A stretch of DNA of 31,337 nucleotides from JAHEEM01 sp036396795 (GCA_036396795.1 DASWKF010000031.1:1-31337), one strand, 5' to 3'. Shown: positions 24,488 through 31,337, counted from the stretch's first letter. The notes: generated from the sequence alone by a model not told the origin. Numbers and translations are program-made.

Positions 24488-26077
24488 ATGCCGAACGTGA
24501 TGCGCCAAGCGCGTTTTCACAACAACGGGATCAATCTGCATATGGACGGATTGGAAGGCCGGGCACGCCGGGCGCGCGGGATCACGCTGGAACCGCACAA
24601 GAGTGCGAGCACGCGAGCGCCGCTTCAGTCCGCGCCCCTCCCGAGCGAGCTCATACTGCCGCTTGAAGGGGGTCTGTCGGCGCGCGACATACGCCCCGCA
24701 ATTCAGAGCGGGCAGCGCGTGCTGCGCGGGCAGCCACTGGTGCAGGGCGGCGGACCGCTGACCACGTGGACGCATGCCAGCACCTCCGGCGTCGTGCGTT
24801 CGCTGGAAACGCATCCGGTGGGTCACGCGCGCCGTCGTGAGGCCTTGTGCGCCGTACTCGAGGTCGACGGCGAAGACGAGCCCTGGCCTGAGCTTGAACC
24901 CCCCGATCCAGCGCAGTGGGACACGCCGGAAAAGCTTGCAGCGGCACTGGCGCAAGCAGGCCTGGCTGGGCTCGGAGGCGCCGTGTTCCCGACCGGAATC
25001 AAGCTCGCTGCTACCTGGCGTCGGCCGATACACTCGGTCGTGGTCAACGGGGTTGAGTGCGAGCCCTACATCAGTTGTGACGACATGCTTATGCGCGCCT
25101 CGCCGCGAGAAGTGCTCGCTGGGGCGCTCGCGCTGGTGGAGTTGACCGGCGCGGAGCGAGCATTCGTCGTGCTGGAGAAGGATAAGCCGGAAGCCCTGGA
25201 AGCGCTGGAACGGGAGATGCCGATTTTCGGCGCGCAGGAGCGGCTGACCGTGGTTGCCGTCCCGACGATCTATCCGGCTGGGGGCGAACGCCAGCTGATC
25301 CAGCTACTGACCGGGCACGAAGTGCCGTCACTCGCCTATCCGAGCGACATCGGATACTTGTGTCAGAACGTCGGCACTGTGGTCGCGCTCTACCGTTTCC
25401 TGCGATCCGGCCACCCTCTGACGAGCCGGGTCACGACAATCACCGGAGGCGGCATTGCAGACCCACGCAATCTGGAAGTGCGCCTCGGCACGCGGGTCGC
25501 GGAGCTGGTGGCCGCGAGCGGTGGCTACGGCGCTCCAGTCGCGCGGCTCATCATGGGAGGCAGCATGATGGGCATCGCGCTCGACAGCGATTCGGTGCCC
25601 GTCACGCGCGCCACCAACTGTATCATCGCGGCGACCGCAGCGGAGCTGCGTGATGACGCCGAGCCGCTGCCTTGCATTCGCTGCGGCGACTGCGCCACCG
25701 CCTGCCCCGCGTACTTAATGCCGCAGGAATTGTACCGTGCCGCCGAACACGACCATTTCAACGTGCTCGAGAACATCGGTCTGTTTGACTGCATCGAATG
25801 CGGGTGCTGCGACGTGGTCTGCCCGAGCCACATTCGACTCACCGAAAATTTTCGCGGGAGCAAGCAGCGGCTGGTGAACGCCATGGACGACGAAGCCCGT
25901 GTGCGCTGGTTCGATGCCCGCGAGCAGCTGCGACGCGAGCGAGTCCGGCACTGGGTGGCGGAGCACGGCCCCAGCGCCGGCATCCGGAAAGAAGCGCCGT
26001 CACCGCGGGAACGCGCTGACGCCGTGTCCGATGTCATCGCGCAGGTGAGCCGCCTTCCGGAGGCCACCGAGACTTGA
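24488..26077 (+). CDS. orphan RnfC/RsxC-like NADH-binding iron-sulfur protein
   Basis: This 529-residue protein matches the RnfC subunit of the Rnf/Rsx electron-transport complex: an N-terminal barrel-sandwich part (SGQRVLRGQPL, HASTSGVV), the FMN/NADH-binding core (LGGAVFPTGIKLA at 162-174, VVNGVECEPYISCDD at 185-199, GGERQLIQLLTG at 265-276, QNVGT), and two [4Fe-4S] ferredoxin motifs, C396/C399/C402/C406 and C435/C438/C441/C445. The long Ala-rich tail of E. coli RsxC is absent. No rnfA, B, D, G or E gene is near, so its electron partner is unknown. Start ATG 24488 lacks a good Shine-Dalgarno; ATG 24500 is possible. It lies 96 nt upstream of the CBS gene. Confidence 0.9.
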   Translation: MPNVMRQARFHNNGINLHMDGLEGRARRARGITLEPHKSASTRAPLQSAPLPSELILPLEGGLSARDIRPAIQSGQRVLRGQPLVQGGGPLTTWTHASTSGVVRSLETHPVGHARRREALCAVLEVDGEDEPWPELEPPDPAQWDTPEKLAAALAQAGLAGLGGAVFPTGIKLAATWRRPIHSVVVNGVECEPYISCDDMLMRASPREVLAGALALVELTGAERAFVVLEKDKPEALEALEREMPIFGAQERLTVVAVPTIYPAGGERQLIQLLTGHEVPSLAYPSDIGYLCQNVGTVVALYRFLRSGHPLTSRVTTITGGGIADPRNLEVRLGTRVAELVAASGGYGAPVARLIMGGSMMGIALDSDSVPVTRATNCIIAATAAELRDDAEPLPCIRCGDCATACPAYLMPQELYRAAEHDHFNVLENIGLFDCIECGCCDVVCPSHIRLTENFRGSKQRLVNAMDDEARVRWFDAREQLRRERVRHWVAEHGPSAGIRKEAPSPRERADAVSDVIAQVSRLPEATET

Positions 26078-26173
26078 TGGGACGCGGAACTGGCGGCGTC
26101 AAAACAGGCGCTTCGATATTGCCAGCAGGTACAGCGCACACAAGAACGATAACGAACTGGAGGGAGGAAGGCC

Positions 26174-26602
26174 ATGCACAGCATTCGCGACATTCTGCAC
26201 AAGAAGGGCACAGCCGTCTGGTCCGTTTCTCCGGACGAAACCGTGTTCGAAGCGATACGCTGCATGGCCGAGCATGGCGTCGGCGCCCTACTCGTCCTGG
26301 AGGATGACGAACTTGTCGGCTTGTTCTCCGAACGCGACTATTCGCGCAAAGTGATCCTTCAGGGTCTCCGTTCGCAGGAGACGCCAGTCAGGAACATCAT
26401 GAGCACTCCCGTGCTCACGATCTCCCCCGACGCCACAGTCCAACAGGGCATGTCGATGATGACCGAGCAGTTCGTCCGTCACCTGCCAGTGACCGACGGC
26501 TCCGGCGTCATCGGCTTGGTATCGATCGGCGACCTCGTCAAGGCCGTGATCGAAGACCAGCAGGTACTGATCAAGCAGCTCGAACGCTACATCACGAGCT
26601 GA
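26174..26602 (+). CDS. two-CBS-domain protein
   Basis: This 142-residue cytoplasmic protein consists of two CBS motifs (about residues 10-65 and 75-135), the Bateman module that binds adenine nucleotides or NAD-type ligands. Visible signatures are GVGALLVLEDDELVGLFSERDY and RHLPVTDGSGVIGLVSIGDLV. A very strong GGAGGGAGGAAGG ribosome binding site precedes ATG 26174. It follows the RnfC-like gene on the same strand and might sense energy state for it, but stand-alone CBS proteins are widespread and partnership is inferred. Confidence 0.92.
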   Translation: MHSIRDILHKKGTAVWSVSPDETVFEAIRCMAEHGVGALLVLEDDELVGLFSERDYSRKVILQGLRSQETPVRNIMSTPVLTISPDATVQQGMSMMTEQFVRHLPVTDGSGVIGLVSIGDLVKAVIEDQQVLIKQLERYITS

Positions 26603-26653
26603 GCGCCTGACGGCCGAGAGCAGCGCCCATTGATTCTGATGGGCCGTGTGGGG

Positions 26654-26682
26654 TGCGAATTCGTAACTAAGCACGAATCGCA
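26654..26682 (+). terminator. imperfect hairpin after the CBS gene
   Basis: TGCGAATTCGT (26654-26664) pairs with ACGAATCGCA (26673-26682) with one bulged A and an 8-nt loop, 51 nt downstream of the CBS gene. A further small palindrome, TTAAC-ATT-GTTAA, follows at 26687-26699. There is no T run, so termination is a guess; operator function is equally possible. Confidence 0.3.
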
Positions 26683-26728
26683 ATCTTTAACATTGTTAAC
26701 GGAACTCGAACAGGGCTCGCCGCGATCT

Positions 26729-26968
26729 CTAGAAAAAGCCAAGACGGATTTTTGGGAAGGACAGGCGGCAGATGCTCAGGCCGTTCTCTCCCGGAAGCAT
26801 GATGTCCAGCACGATGAGGTCGACGTCATTCGCCAGCAGTATCTTGTTCATCTCGGTTCCTGAGGTCGCGGACGATGCCGTAAACCCGCTTTCCTCCAGC
26901 GTTTCGACGAGCATCCGAGCGATCTCGAGGTCGTCTTCGACGAGCAGAATGTGAGTGCAACGACCCAT
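26729..26968 (-). pseudogene. truncated response regulator receiver domain
   Basis: The 79-residue product begins as an OmpR-type receiver: HILLVEDDLEIARMLVETLEESGF (acidic pocket DD), then VDLIVLDIMLPGENGLSICR with the phosphorylatable Asp. After SICR the homology stops and the frame ends in LSFPKIRLGFF. The rest of the receiver (Thr/Ser and Lys switch residues) and the DNA-binding domain are missing, and no partner kinase is near. It is a remnant inside the island. The break point is near 26762. Confidence 0.75.
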
Positions 26969-27336
26969 ACGTACTAGAGCAAACCATGCCGCCTGGGCGT
27001 GTACTGCGTCGTGCTGCCACAGTAATACTACGCTTGTCAGTTTCGCGCGCTGCTTCGCGTCTCTTCAACGTCCGAAATCCAACTCAACAGTTCTAAACGT
27101 GTCTTAGCAGTTGCGCCGCAGGAGAGAATCCACGTGATCTTCATATAACGCGGATAGGACGACAGGGTTGATGACGCTGGAGCCCGCTCTAAGCGCTCGA
27201 CCCAGCTTTTTACGTGACTTTTCGCACGGAGTGCGCATAAACCGCGCCACAACGAGAACGCGCGGCCGTGGCTCAGCAGCCCTTCGTCTCAACCTCCCGC
27301 TGGCGACCCCAACTATAAATCTGGCCTCCGGCTCGC
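26969..27336. other. gene-free stretch before tRNA-Thr
   Basis: About 370 bases with lower GC than the flanks. Short open frames exist on both strands, but none has a recognisable motif or a credible ribosome binding site. No integrase, repeat or RNA gene was recognised. It may hold decayed island sequence. Confidence 0.5.
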
Positions 27337-27363
27337 TAGAATCCATTGGCACCGGGCAGCTAC

Positions 27364-27439
27364 GCCGGCATAGCTCAGTTGGTAGAGCGCATCATTCGTA
27401 ATGATGAAGTCGGGGGTTCGAATCCCTCTGCCGGCACCA
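27364..27439 (+). tRNA. tRNA-Thr (anticodon CGU)
   Basis: This 76-nt tRNA folds with acceptor GCCGGCA / TGCCGGC, D arm GCTC / GAGC, anticodon stem CATCA / TGATG with loop TTCGTAA (anticodon CGU, positions 34-36), T stem GGGGG / CCCTC with loop TTCGAAT, discriminator A and an encoded CCA. It decodes ACG. A TAGAAT -10-like hexamer stands at 27337-27342. It is the only complete tRNA-Thr in the window; the 5' half of a related tRNA-Thr(CGU) lies 6.8 kb upstream at 20601. Confidence 0.97.
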
Positions 27440-27530
27440 TTTGCACAATTACTTACAGCTTCCCTGCGGGCGCGTATCAACGTCGATGGGGGAGATTTGT
27501 GGGGATTGAGCTCTGTATTCGAGCTTTGTG

Positions 27531-27559
27531 TTGCGACGATGTGAGACAAGTGCTACGTT
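27531..27559 (+). promoter_or_regulatory. candidate promoter of the Phd/VapC operon
   Basis: TTGCGA (27531-27536) and TACGTT (27554-27559) are 17 bases apart, and TG precedes the -10 by one base (extended -10). The -10 ends seven bases before the antitoxin ATG and no Shine-Dalgarno is present, so the mRNA may be leaderless. The -10 matches consensus at only three of six positions. Confidence 0.35.
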
Positions 27560-27566
27560 GCGCGCC

Positions 27567-27815
27567 ATGGATAGAACGATTACTCAAAGGCAGCTTCGAA
27601 ACGACTCCGCTGCGGTCCTGCGAGAAGTCCAGGCCGGTCAGACTGTCATTGTTACCCGGAATGGCGTGCCCGTCGCCGAGCTCCGGCCCGTGCCACCGCG
27701 GCGGTTCGTGCCTCGGTCCGTCATTGAGGATGCGGCGAGACGGGCGGCTCGAGTGGATGCGGACCGCCTACGAGCGGATTTGGATGCGGTGGTAGACCAG
27801 TCCGCTCATGGCTGA
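27567..27815 (+). CDS. Phd/YefM-type antitoxin
   Basis: This 82-residue protein has the Phd fold signature: TITQRQLRNDSAAVLREVQAGQTVIVTRNGVPVAEL in parts, where RNDSAAVLREVQAGQ is the DNA-binding helix region and VTRNGVPVAEL the beta hairpin. The C-terminal helix (residues 55-80, Arg/Asp-rich) would bind the toxin. ATG 27567 starts where the family homology begins. Its stop overlaps the toxin start by eight bases, typical of toxin-antitoxin pairs. It probably represses its own operon. Confidence 0.9.
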   Translation: MDRTITQRQLRNDSAAVLREVQAGQTVIVTRNGVPVAELRPVPPRRFVPRSVIEDAARRAARVDADRLRADLDAVVDQSAHG

Positions 27816-28209
27816 AGCATCACGCGGATTGCTCGACACATCGGTGGTAGTCGACCACGATCTCATCGCGATCGAAGCGCTTCCAGAGGAAACGGCGATT
27901 GCGGCCGTGACGCTCGCTGAGCTTGCGGCCGGACCTCACGCAACCAGTGATGATGACGAGCGAGCACGACGTCAGGACCGGCTTCAGTGGGCAGCCGCGA
28001 CCTGGGATCCACTGCCGTTCGATTCCGAAGCTGCGCGAATCTATGGCCGTGTCTTCGCGGCGACTAAAGCGGCGGGGCGATCTGTTCGTCCTCGCGTTGC
28101 CGATCTGCTAATCGCGTCGACGGCAGTTGCTAACGGACTACCGCTGTATACAAGGAACCCGGGCGATTTTGTCGGGCTTGCAGAGATACTTGAGGTTGTA
28201 GCGGTTTGA
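27808..28209 (+). CDS. PIN-domain ribonuclease toxin, VapC-like
   Basis: This 133-residue PIN protein carries D10 (GLLDTSVVVD), E38 (TLAELAAG), D99 (RVADLLIAS) and D120 in the TRNPGDF segment, the expected metal-binding set, so it looks active. It overlaps the Phd-type antitoxin by eight bases. VapC toxins with Phd-type rather than AbrB-type antitoxins are common. It lies just outside the intact tRNA-Thr. A strong intrinsic terminator follows 60 nt after the stop. Confidence 0.9.
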   Translation: MAEASRGLLDTSVVVDHDLIAIEALPEETAIAAVTLAELAAGPHATSDDDERARRQDRLQWAAATWDPLPFDSEAARIYGRVFAATKAAGRSVRPRVADLLIASTAVANGLPLYTRNPGDFVGLAEILEVVAV

Positions 28210-28269
28210 GTCCGCTGGGCGCTGTGGGAAATATGTAGGGTCTGTCGTGCATCACCAAGTCAACACGGG

Positions 28270-28293
28270 GCCTTCCGCAAGGAAGGCTTTTTT
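28270..28293 (+). terminator. intrinsic terminator after the VapC-like gene
   Basis: GCCTTCC (28270-28276), tetraloop GCAA, GGAAGGC (28281-28287) and six T residues make a canonical rho-independent terminator, the only clear one in the window. The sequence TATAAT overlaps its T run (28293-28298), probably by chance. Confidence 0.92.
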
Positions 28294-28313
28294 ATAATAA
28301 AAAACAATAGGTT

Positions 28314-28333
28314 AAGTAGACGCATCTCTACTT
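28314..28333 (+). promoter_or_regulatory. inverted repeat upstream of the acidic repeat protein gene
   Basis: AAGTAGA (28314-28320) and TCTACTT (28327-28333) form a perfect 7-bp inverted repeat with a 6-nt spacer, 62 nt before the ATG at 28396. It could be an operator or a small leader hairpin. No well-spaced promoter hexamers were found around it. Confidence 0.4.
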
Positions 28334-28395
28334 GCGGAATAGATCCCCTCCGCCACCCGTTAACAGAGCGTGTGCAATCTCAAGGAGGTATTGTC

Positions 28396-29283
28396 ATGTT
28401 GCGCCAAGGAAAGACTCTAGGTGGATTGATCGTCATGTCGCTGAGCACCGTAGCTCTTGCCGATACAGTGATCCTCACGGGAAGCGGGGACGCGGGGCTG
28501 CGTTCGCAGATCGAGGCCGAGCGCCTCGGCATGCCGTGGACCCGCACGGGCCCGCAGCTCGGGGTATCGAGCAGGGGCGATGCAGCGGCATCATCCGGGG
28601 CCATGGGCGAGCTGGAGCTCTCGCGGGACTCGATGCCGCTGTCCGGATCGGCTGGTGCCGAGGCGAATGCCGATGCGAGCGCCGAAGCGGACGCGGACGC
28701 CGACCTGAGCGGTGAAGGAAGCGCCTCGGCTTCCGGTGAGGCTGACGCCGATGCGTCGGTTTCCGGCGAAGGGCGAGGCAGGCTCCGCGGCGCGGTAAAC
28801 GGCGGTCGCGACTTGGGCCGGCTTGCGGTTCGCGAGACGCTTGCGACCGGCGCGGAGCTGCACTCCACGGCGCGAGCGGCCGCTGAAACCGCGGTCGAGA
28901 CGGGCATGGACGCATCGGCCAGCGTCGAGGCGCAGGCCGAGCAGACGATGCACGAGTCGTTGCAGATCACCGGCGCCGTGATGGGTGAGGTCGAGGACCA
29001 AGTCACCGCTGCGATCGAGCAAGATGTCCGCGGAGAAGTCGATGCGACGGTCAACGGCGAGATCGAGGCTACCCTCGATGCTGAGCTCGGCGCGGAGATT
29101 GCCGGTGCCATCGATTCGGAGGTCGACGGTGAGGTGGCTGCGGCAATCGAGGCTGAGCTCGAGCAAGAGATCGACGCGGTGGTCAGTTCGGAGATCTCCG
29201 ATGCGATCGACGCCGAGGTGGCGGAGTCGGTCGATGCCGAGATCGAGACCACGCTCACGGATCTCGTAGGCGGTGGGAGCTGA
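28396..29283 (+). CDS. secreted acidic protein with uninterrupted tetrapeptide periodicity
   Basis: This 295-residue protein has a signal peptide (1-22, ending ALA) and a perfect AAGGAGGT Shine-Dalgarno. Residues 85-127 are a low-complexity Ala/Asp/Glu/Ser/Gly tract. Residues 188-291 consist of 26 consecutive tetrapeptides, each ending in Val, Ile or Leu, mostly preceded by Glu, Ala or Asp (for example DAEL, GAEI, DSEV, EQEI). The protein has no Cys, Phe or Tyr, one Trp (48) and one Lys (6), and is strongly acidic. I know no family with this pattern. A period of four is neither heptad (3.5) nor the 5- or 6-residue beta-helix repeats. It is followed by an outer-membrane barrel gene and probably acts in the periplasm or at the surface. 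Confidence 0.85.
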   Translation: MLRQGKTLGGLIVMSLSTVALADTVILTGSGDAGLRSQIEAERLGMPWTRTGPQLGVSSRGDAAASSGAMGELELSRDSMPLSGSAGAEANADASAEADADADLSGEGSASASGEADADASVSGEGRGRLRGAVNGGRDLGRLAVRETLATGAELHSTARAAAETAVETGMDASASVEAQAEQTMHESLQITGAVMGEVEDQVTAAIEQDVRGEVDATVNGEIEATLDAELGAEIAGAIDSEVDGEVAAAIEAELEQEIDAVVSSEISDAIDAEVAESVDAEIETTLTDLVGGGS

Positions 29284-29289
29284 TGATGA

Positions 29290-29322
29290 CGGGAGCCGGC
29301 GGCCTGACGCCGCCGGCTCCCG
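29290..29322 (+). promoter_or_regulatory. 14-bp perfect hairpin between the repeat protein and barrel genes
   Basis: Positions 29290-29303 (CGGGAGCCGGCGGC) pair perfectly with 29309-29322 across a 5-nt loop, seven bases after the stop codon. With no T tract it is more likely a 3' stabiliser, processing site or partial attenuator that gives more repeat protein than barrel protein. Confidence 0.6.
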
Positions 29323-29366
29323 GACATCTCGCCGGCGAGGCGAATCGTGAAAGGAGGATCGAGACC

Positions 29367-30284
29367 ATGAAAGGAACAACCCTGCTGATCACCAGCACCG
29401 CCGTGACAGCTTTGAACTTGAGCGGCCAAGCAGCGGCACAGACCGATGAGCGGCCCGTAAGCTTCGAGATCGGCACCGGCGTCGAATACGACAGCAACGT
29501 CGCGCTGCTCGAGCTCGATACGGCTACCAATTCCGGGGACGCGATCGCCCTATTCGACTTCGCCGTCGCCTATGACATGCGTTCGAATAGCGCCTTCGAC
29601 CTCAAAGCCGGCTACAACTTTTCGGAGACGGCGCACGACGACTTCGATGATTTCGATCTGCGCATTCATCGCGGCTCCGGCACCATGAGCTACGACTTCG
29701 GCCGCGTCGACGTAGGCTCGGTATTCCAGCATGCGCTCGCCGAGCTCGACGGCGACGATTTCATGACGTTGACACAAGTCTCACCCTATTTCTCCACACT
29801 CATCGGTGAGCGGTTCTTCCTCCGCGTCGCCTATACGCGCACCGACAAGGATTTCGATGACAATCCGGGGCGCGCGGCGCAAGCCGACGCCGTGTCGTCC
29901 GATCTCTATTACTTCGTGAACGGTCTGCGAACCTACATCCTGATCGGCTTTCGCTACGACGACGAGGACGCGAACGACGGGCAGTTCGACTACTCGGGGA
30001 ACAGGCTGCGTATTCAGCTCTCGCGCCGCTTCACGCTGGACAGCCGCGAGCTGACGTTCAAGGTCGGATTGCGATCCGAGCAACGCGACTACGACAACGA
30101 GACGCTGTCGATCGGTGCGGCGCGCAGGGATGACCGCCTGCAGCTCGAGGCTTCGGGAGAGATCCCGCTGAACGATCGGTTCACGGCCGGCATTGCCTAC
30201 AAGCGCGCGAACAACGAGTCGAATCTGCCTGCCGTCGATTTCGACGAGGATGTCCTATCGGTGACTTTCAAGGCGGGGTTCTAG
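29367..30284 (+). CDS. outer-membrane beta-barrel protein
   Basis: This 305-residue protein has a signal peptide ending near QAAAQ (20-24) and then alternating strands rich in Tyr, Phe and Asp, such as FEIGTGVEYDSNVALLEL, AFDLKAGYNF and LYYFVNGLRTYILIGFRY, closing with the C-terminal Phe (VTFKAGF) recognised by the Bam machinery. The YDSNV strand motif occurs in surface-lipoprotein-assembly-modifier-type barrels, but the TPR domain of true Slam proteins is absent, so that assignment is tentative. AAGGAGG precedes ATG 29367 by nine bases; the frame extends further upstream across the hairpin, which is not coding. It is likely co-transcribed with the acidic repeat protein. Confidence 0.85.
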   Translation: MKGTTLLITSTAVTALNLSGQAAAQTDERPVSFEIGTGVEYDSNVALLELDTATNSGDAIALFDFAVAYDMRSNSAFDLKAGYNFSETAHDDFDDFDLRIHRGSGTMSYDFGRVDVGSVFQHALAELDGDDFMTLTQVSPYFSTLIGERFFLRVAYTRTDKDFDDNPGRAAQADAVSSDLYYFVNGLRTYILIGFRYDDEDANDGQFDYSGNRLRIQLSRRFTLDSRELTFKVGLRSEQRDYDNETLSIGAARRDDRLQLEASGEIPLNDRFTAGIAYKRANNESNLPAVDFDEDVLSVTFKAGF

Positions 30285-30293
30285 GCGGCGCGG

Positions 30294-31337
30294 TCAATCG
30301 ACGGCGGAGATGAGCCCGAAGCCGAACACTTCGTCGTAGTGCTTCTCGCCCAGATCGACGGCTTTGCTCTGAAGCGCCGTGAGCACTTCGGCCGCGGGGC
30401 GCGCGTCGCGCGCAAGCGCTTGCGCGATGAGCGCGGTTACATGGGGCGCGGCCATCGACGTGCCGGTTTCCGTTGCGTAGCCGCCGGCATCGGAGGCAAC
30501 CTCGATCTCCACCCCTGGGGCCGCGAACATGACCTGACGGCCGTGATTCGCGTAGCGGTAGATCCGGTTCGCCTCATCCACGGCGGTAACGCCGACGACC
30601 GTATCGTAAGTCGCGGGGTAGAGGGGCTCGCCGGCGGGCCCGTTATTGCCGACCGCCGCGACGACCAGCAGTCCGCGCGAGGCCACCGTTTCGAGCGCGG
30701 CCTCGAGCACCCGGTTCGCCGGGCCGATCAGACTCATGTTGATGACCCGTACGTGCCGCGTGCCCGCGAGCCAATCGAGCGCCGCGACGAGACTCGCGGT
30801 CGTGGCCGCGTCGTTGCCCGAGGCGTCGCGGAAGAACACCGACGCCGCCCAGATCTTTGTAGCCGTCGATTCTGCCTGCAACGGTCCCGCCGCGGCGGCC
30901 ATGATCGAAGCTACGGCGGTGCCGTGGCGGGTCGGCCGCGGACCTTCGAAGGGCACGAAATCCTTCTGCTCGACGGCGGTATGAGCCAGGGCCGCATGGT
31001 TCGCGACTACGGCTGAGTCGATCAGACCGATCCCGAGCGCCGGCAACCGGTGTGTCTCACCCGGCATCGCGCGCCCGAGCGGCGCGTCACCGGGTATTCT
31101 GCCGGAGCTCGCCGCAGTTTGGTTGCCGCCCTCATAGACGTGATTGAAATCGACGAGCGTGCCGGGCGCATCCAACGCGAGCTCCAGCGCGGCTTCGACA
31201 ATGTCGCGATCCTCGGGCGCATCCACGCGCAGCAACACGCGGTCCAGCGCGCCGAGATCGCGCCGCTCGCGCACGGTGAAGCCCCAGCCCTGAATCGCAG
31301 CGACATGCTCGGACGGCACGAGAATCACCCAGACTTC
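30294..31337 (-). CDS. subtilisin-family (S8) serine protease, partial at the window edge
   Basis: The visible part is at least 347 residues and open to the right edge, so the N-terminus (signal peptide and start) lies outside. Counting from the first in-window Met (31328), the catalytic triad is D104 (GIGLIDSAV), H135 (RHGTAVASI) and S291 (GTSMAAPHV), with oxyanion Asn228 (VGNNG). The first 95 residues resemble a propeptide or N-terminal domain. The C-terminus ends shortly after the catalytic domain (GFGLISAVD), with no visible pre-peptidase or autotransporter domain. Its stop is ten bases from the end of the convergent barrel gene. A secreted or periplasmic protease is likely. Confidence 0.92.
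   Translation of the reverse strand, partial: EVWVILVPSEHVAAIQGWGFTVRERRDLGALDRVLLRVDAPEDRDIVEAALELALDAPGTLVDFNHVYEGGNQTAASSGRIPGDAPLGRAMPGETHRLPALGIGLIDSAVVANHAALAHTAVEQKDFVPFEGPRPTRHGTAVASIMAAAAGPLQAESTATKIWAASVFFRDASGNDAATTASLVAALDWLAGTRHVRVINMSLIGPANRVLEAALETVASRGLLVVAAVGNNGPAGEPLYPATYDTVVGVTAVDEANRIYRYANHGRQVMFAAPGVEIEVASDAGGYATETGTSMAAPHVTALIAQALARDARPAAEVLTALQSKAVDLGEKHYDEVFGFGLISAVD

Noticed and set aside
27037..27252. Minus-strand 71-codon frame as a possible integrase remnant
   Set aside because: No tyrosine or serine recombinase motif, no ribosome binding site and no hydrophobic core.
28293..28298. Perfect TATAAT hexamer
   Set aside because: It overlaps the T run of the intrinsic terminator and has no -35 at suitable distance, since that position is inside the terminator stem.
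28380..29429. 349-codon Ser/Ala-rich minus-strand frame opposite the tetrad protein
   Set aside because: The sense frame has a signal peptide and an ideal Shine-Dalgarno; the antisense frame simply mirrors its repetitive codons.
1..31337. CRISPR array
   Set aside because: No set of direct repeats with regular spacers was found; the only regular repeat is the 12-base coding periodicity at 28957-29268.

Overview
The window is high-GC DNA from a gammaproteobacterium. The best evidence is gene order: rpsT, murJ, ribF, ileS and lspA are followed by a minor-pilin cluster (fimT, fimU, pilV, pilW, pilX, pilY1, pilE), the same neighbourhood as in Pseudomonas aeruginosa, but without the ispH and fkpB genes that sit between lspA and pilE there. 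The genus cannot be named from sequence alone; an environmental, possibly uncultured, lineage is likely.

Layout. (1) 1-149: a palindromic intergenic repeat. (2) 165-6489: housekeeping block; rpsT is divergent from the co-directional murJ-ribF-ileS-lspA run (ribosomal protein S20, lipid II flippase, FAD synthesis, isoleucyl-tRNA synthetase, lipoprotein signal peptidase). (3) 6533-14121, minus strand: type IV pilus minor pilins and the PilY1 tip adhesin, with an unrecognised small secreted protein between pilX and pilY1. (4) 14303-15622: a Fur/Irr-like repressor and a fatty-acid-hydroxylase-family membrane enzyme whose ribosome binding site lies in a hairpin. (5) 15707-20541: three tightly packed genes for an alpha/beta-hydrolase-like lipoprotein, an LpxR-type outer-membrane lipid A deacylase, and a single-chain fusion of the two subunits of an isoquinoline-1-oxidoreductase-type molybdenum hydroxylase.

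(6) 20601-27439 looks like an accessory island. It begins with the 5' 41 nt of a tRNA-Thr(CGU) that still has its promoter and ends with an intact tRNA-Thr(CGU). Between them are a SWIM-type protein with a broken C-terminus, a FitAB-like toxin-antitoxin pair, a decayed IS91-family transposase, an orphan RnfC-like flavo/iron-sulfur protein, a two-CBS-domain protein and a truncated response regulator. No integrase is visible. (7) 27567-28209: a Phd/VapC toxin-antitoxin pair followed by a clear intrinsic terminator.

(8) 28396-31337: a secreted acidic protein, an outer-membrane beta-barrel protein and, convergent to them, a subtilisin-family protease cut by the window edge. The acidic protein carries 26 consecutive tetrapeptides that each end in Val, Ile or Leu. 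I recognise no family for it, and it is the most novel-looking item in the window.
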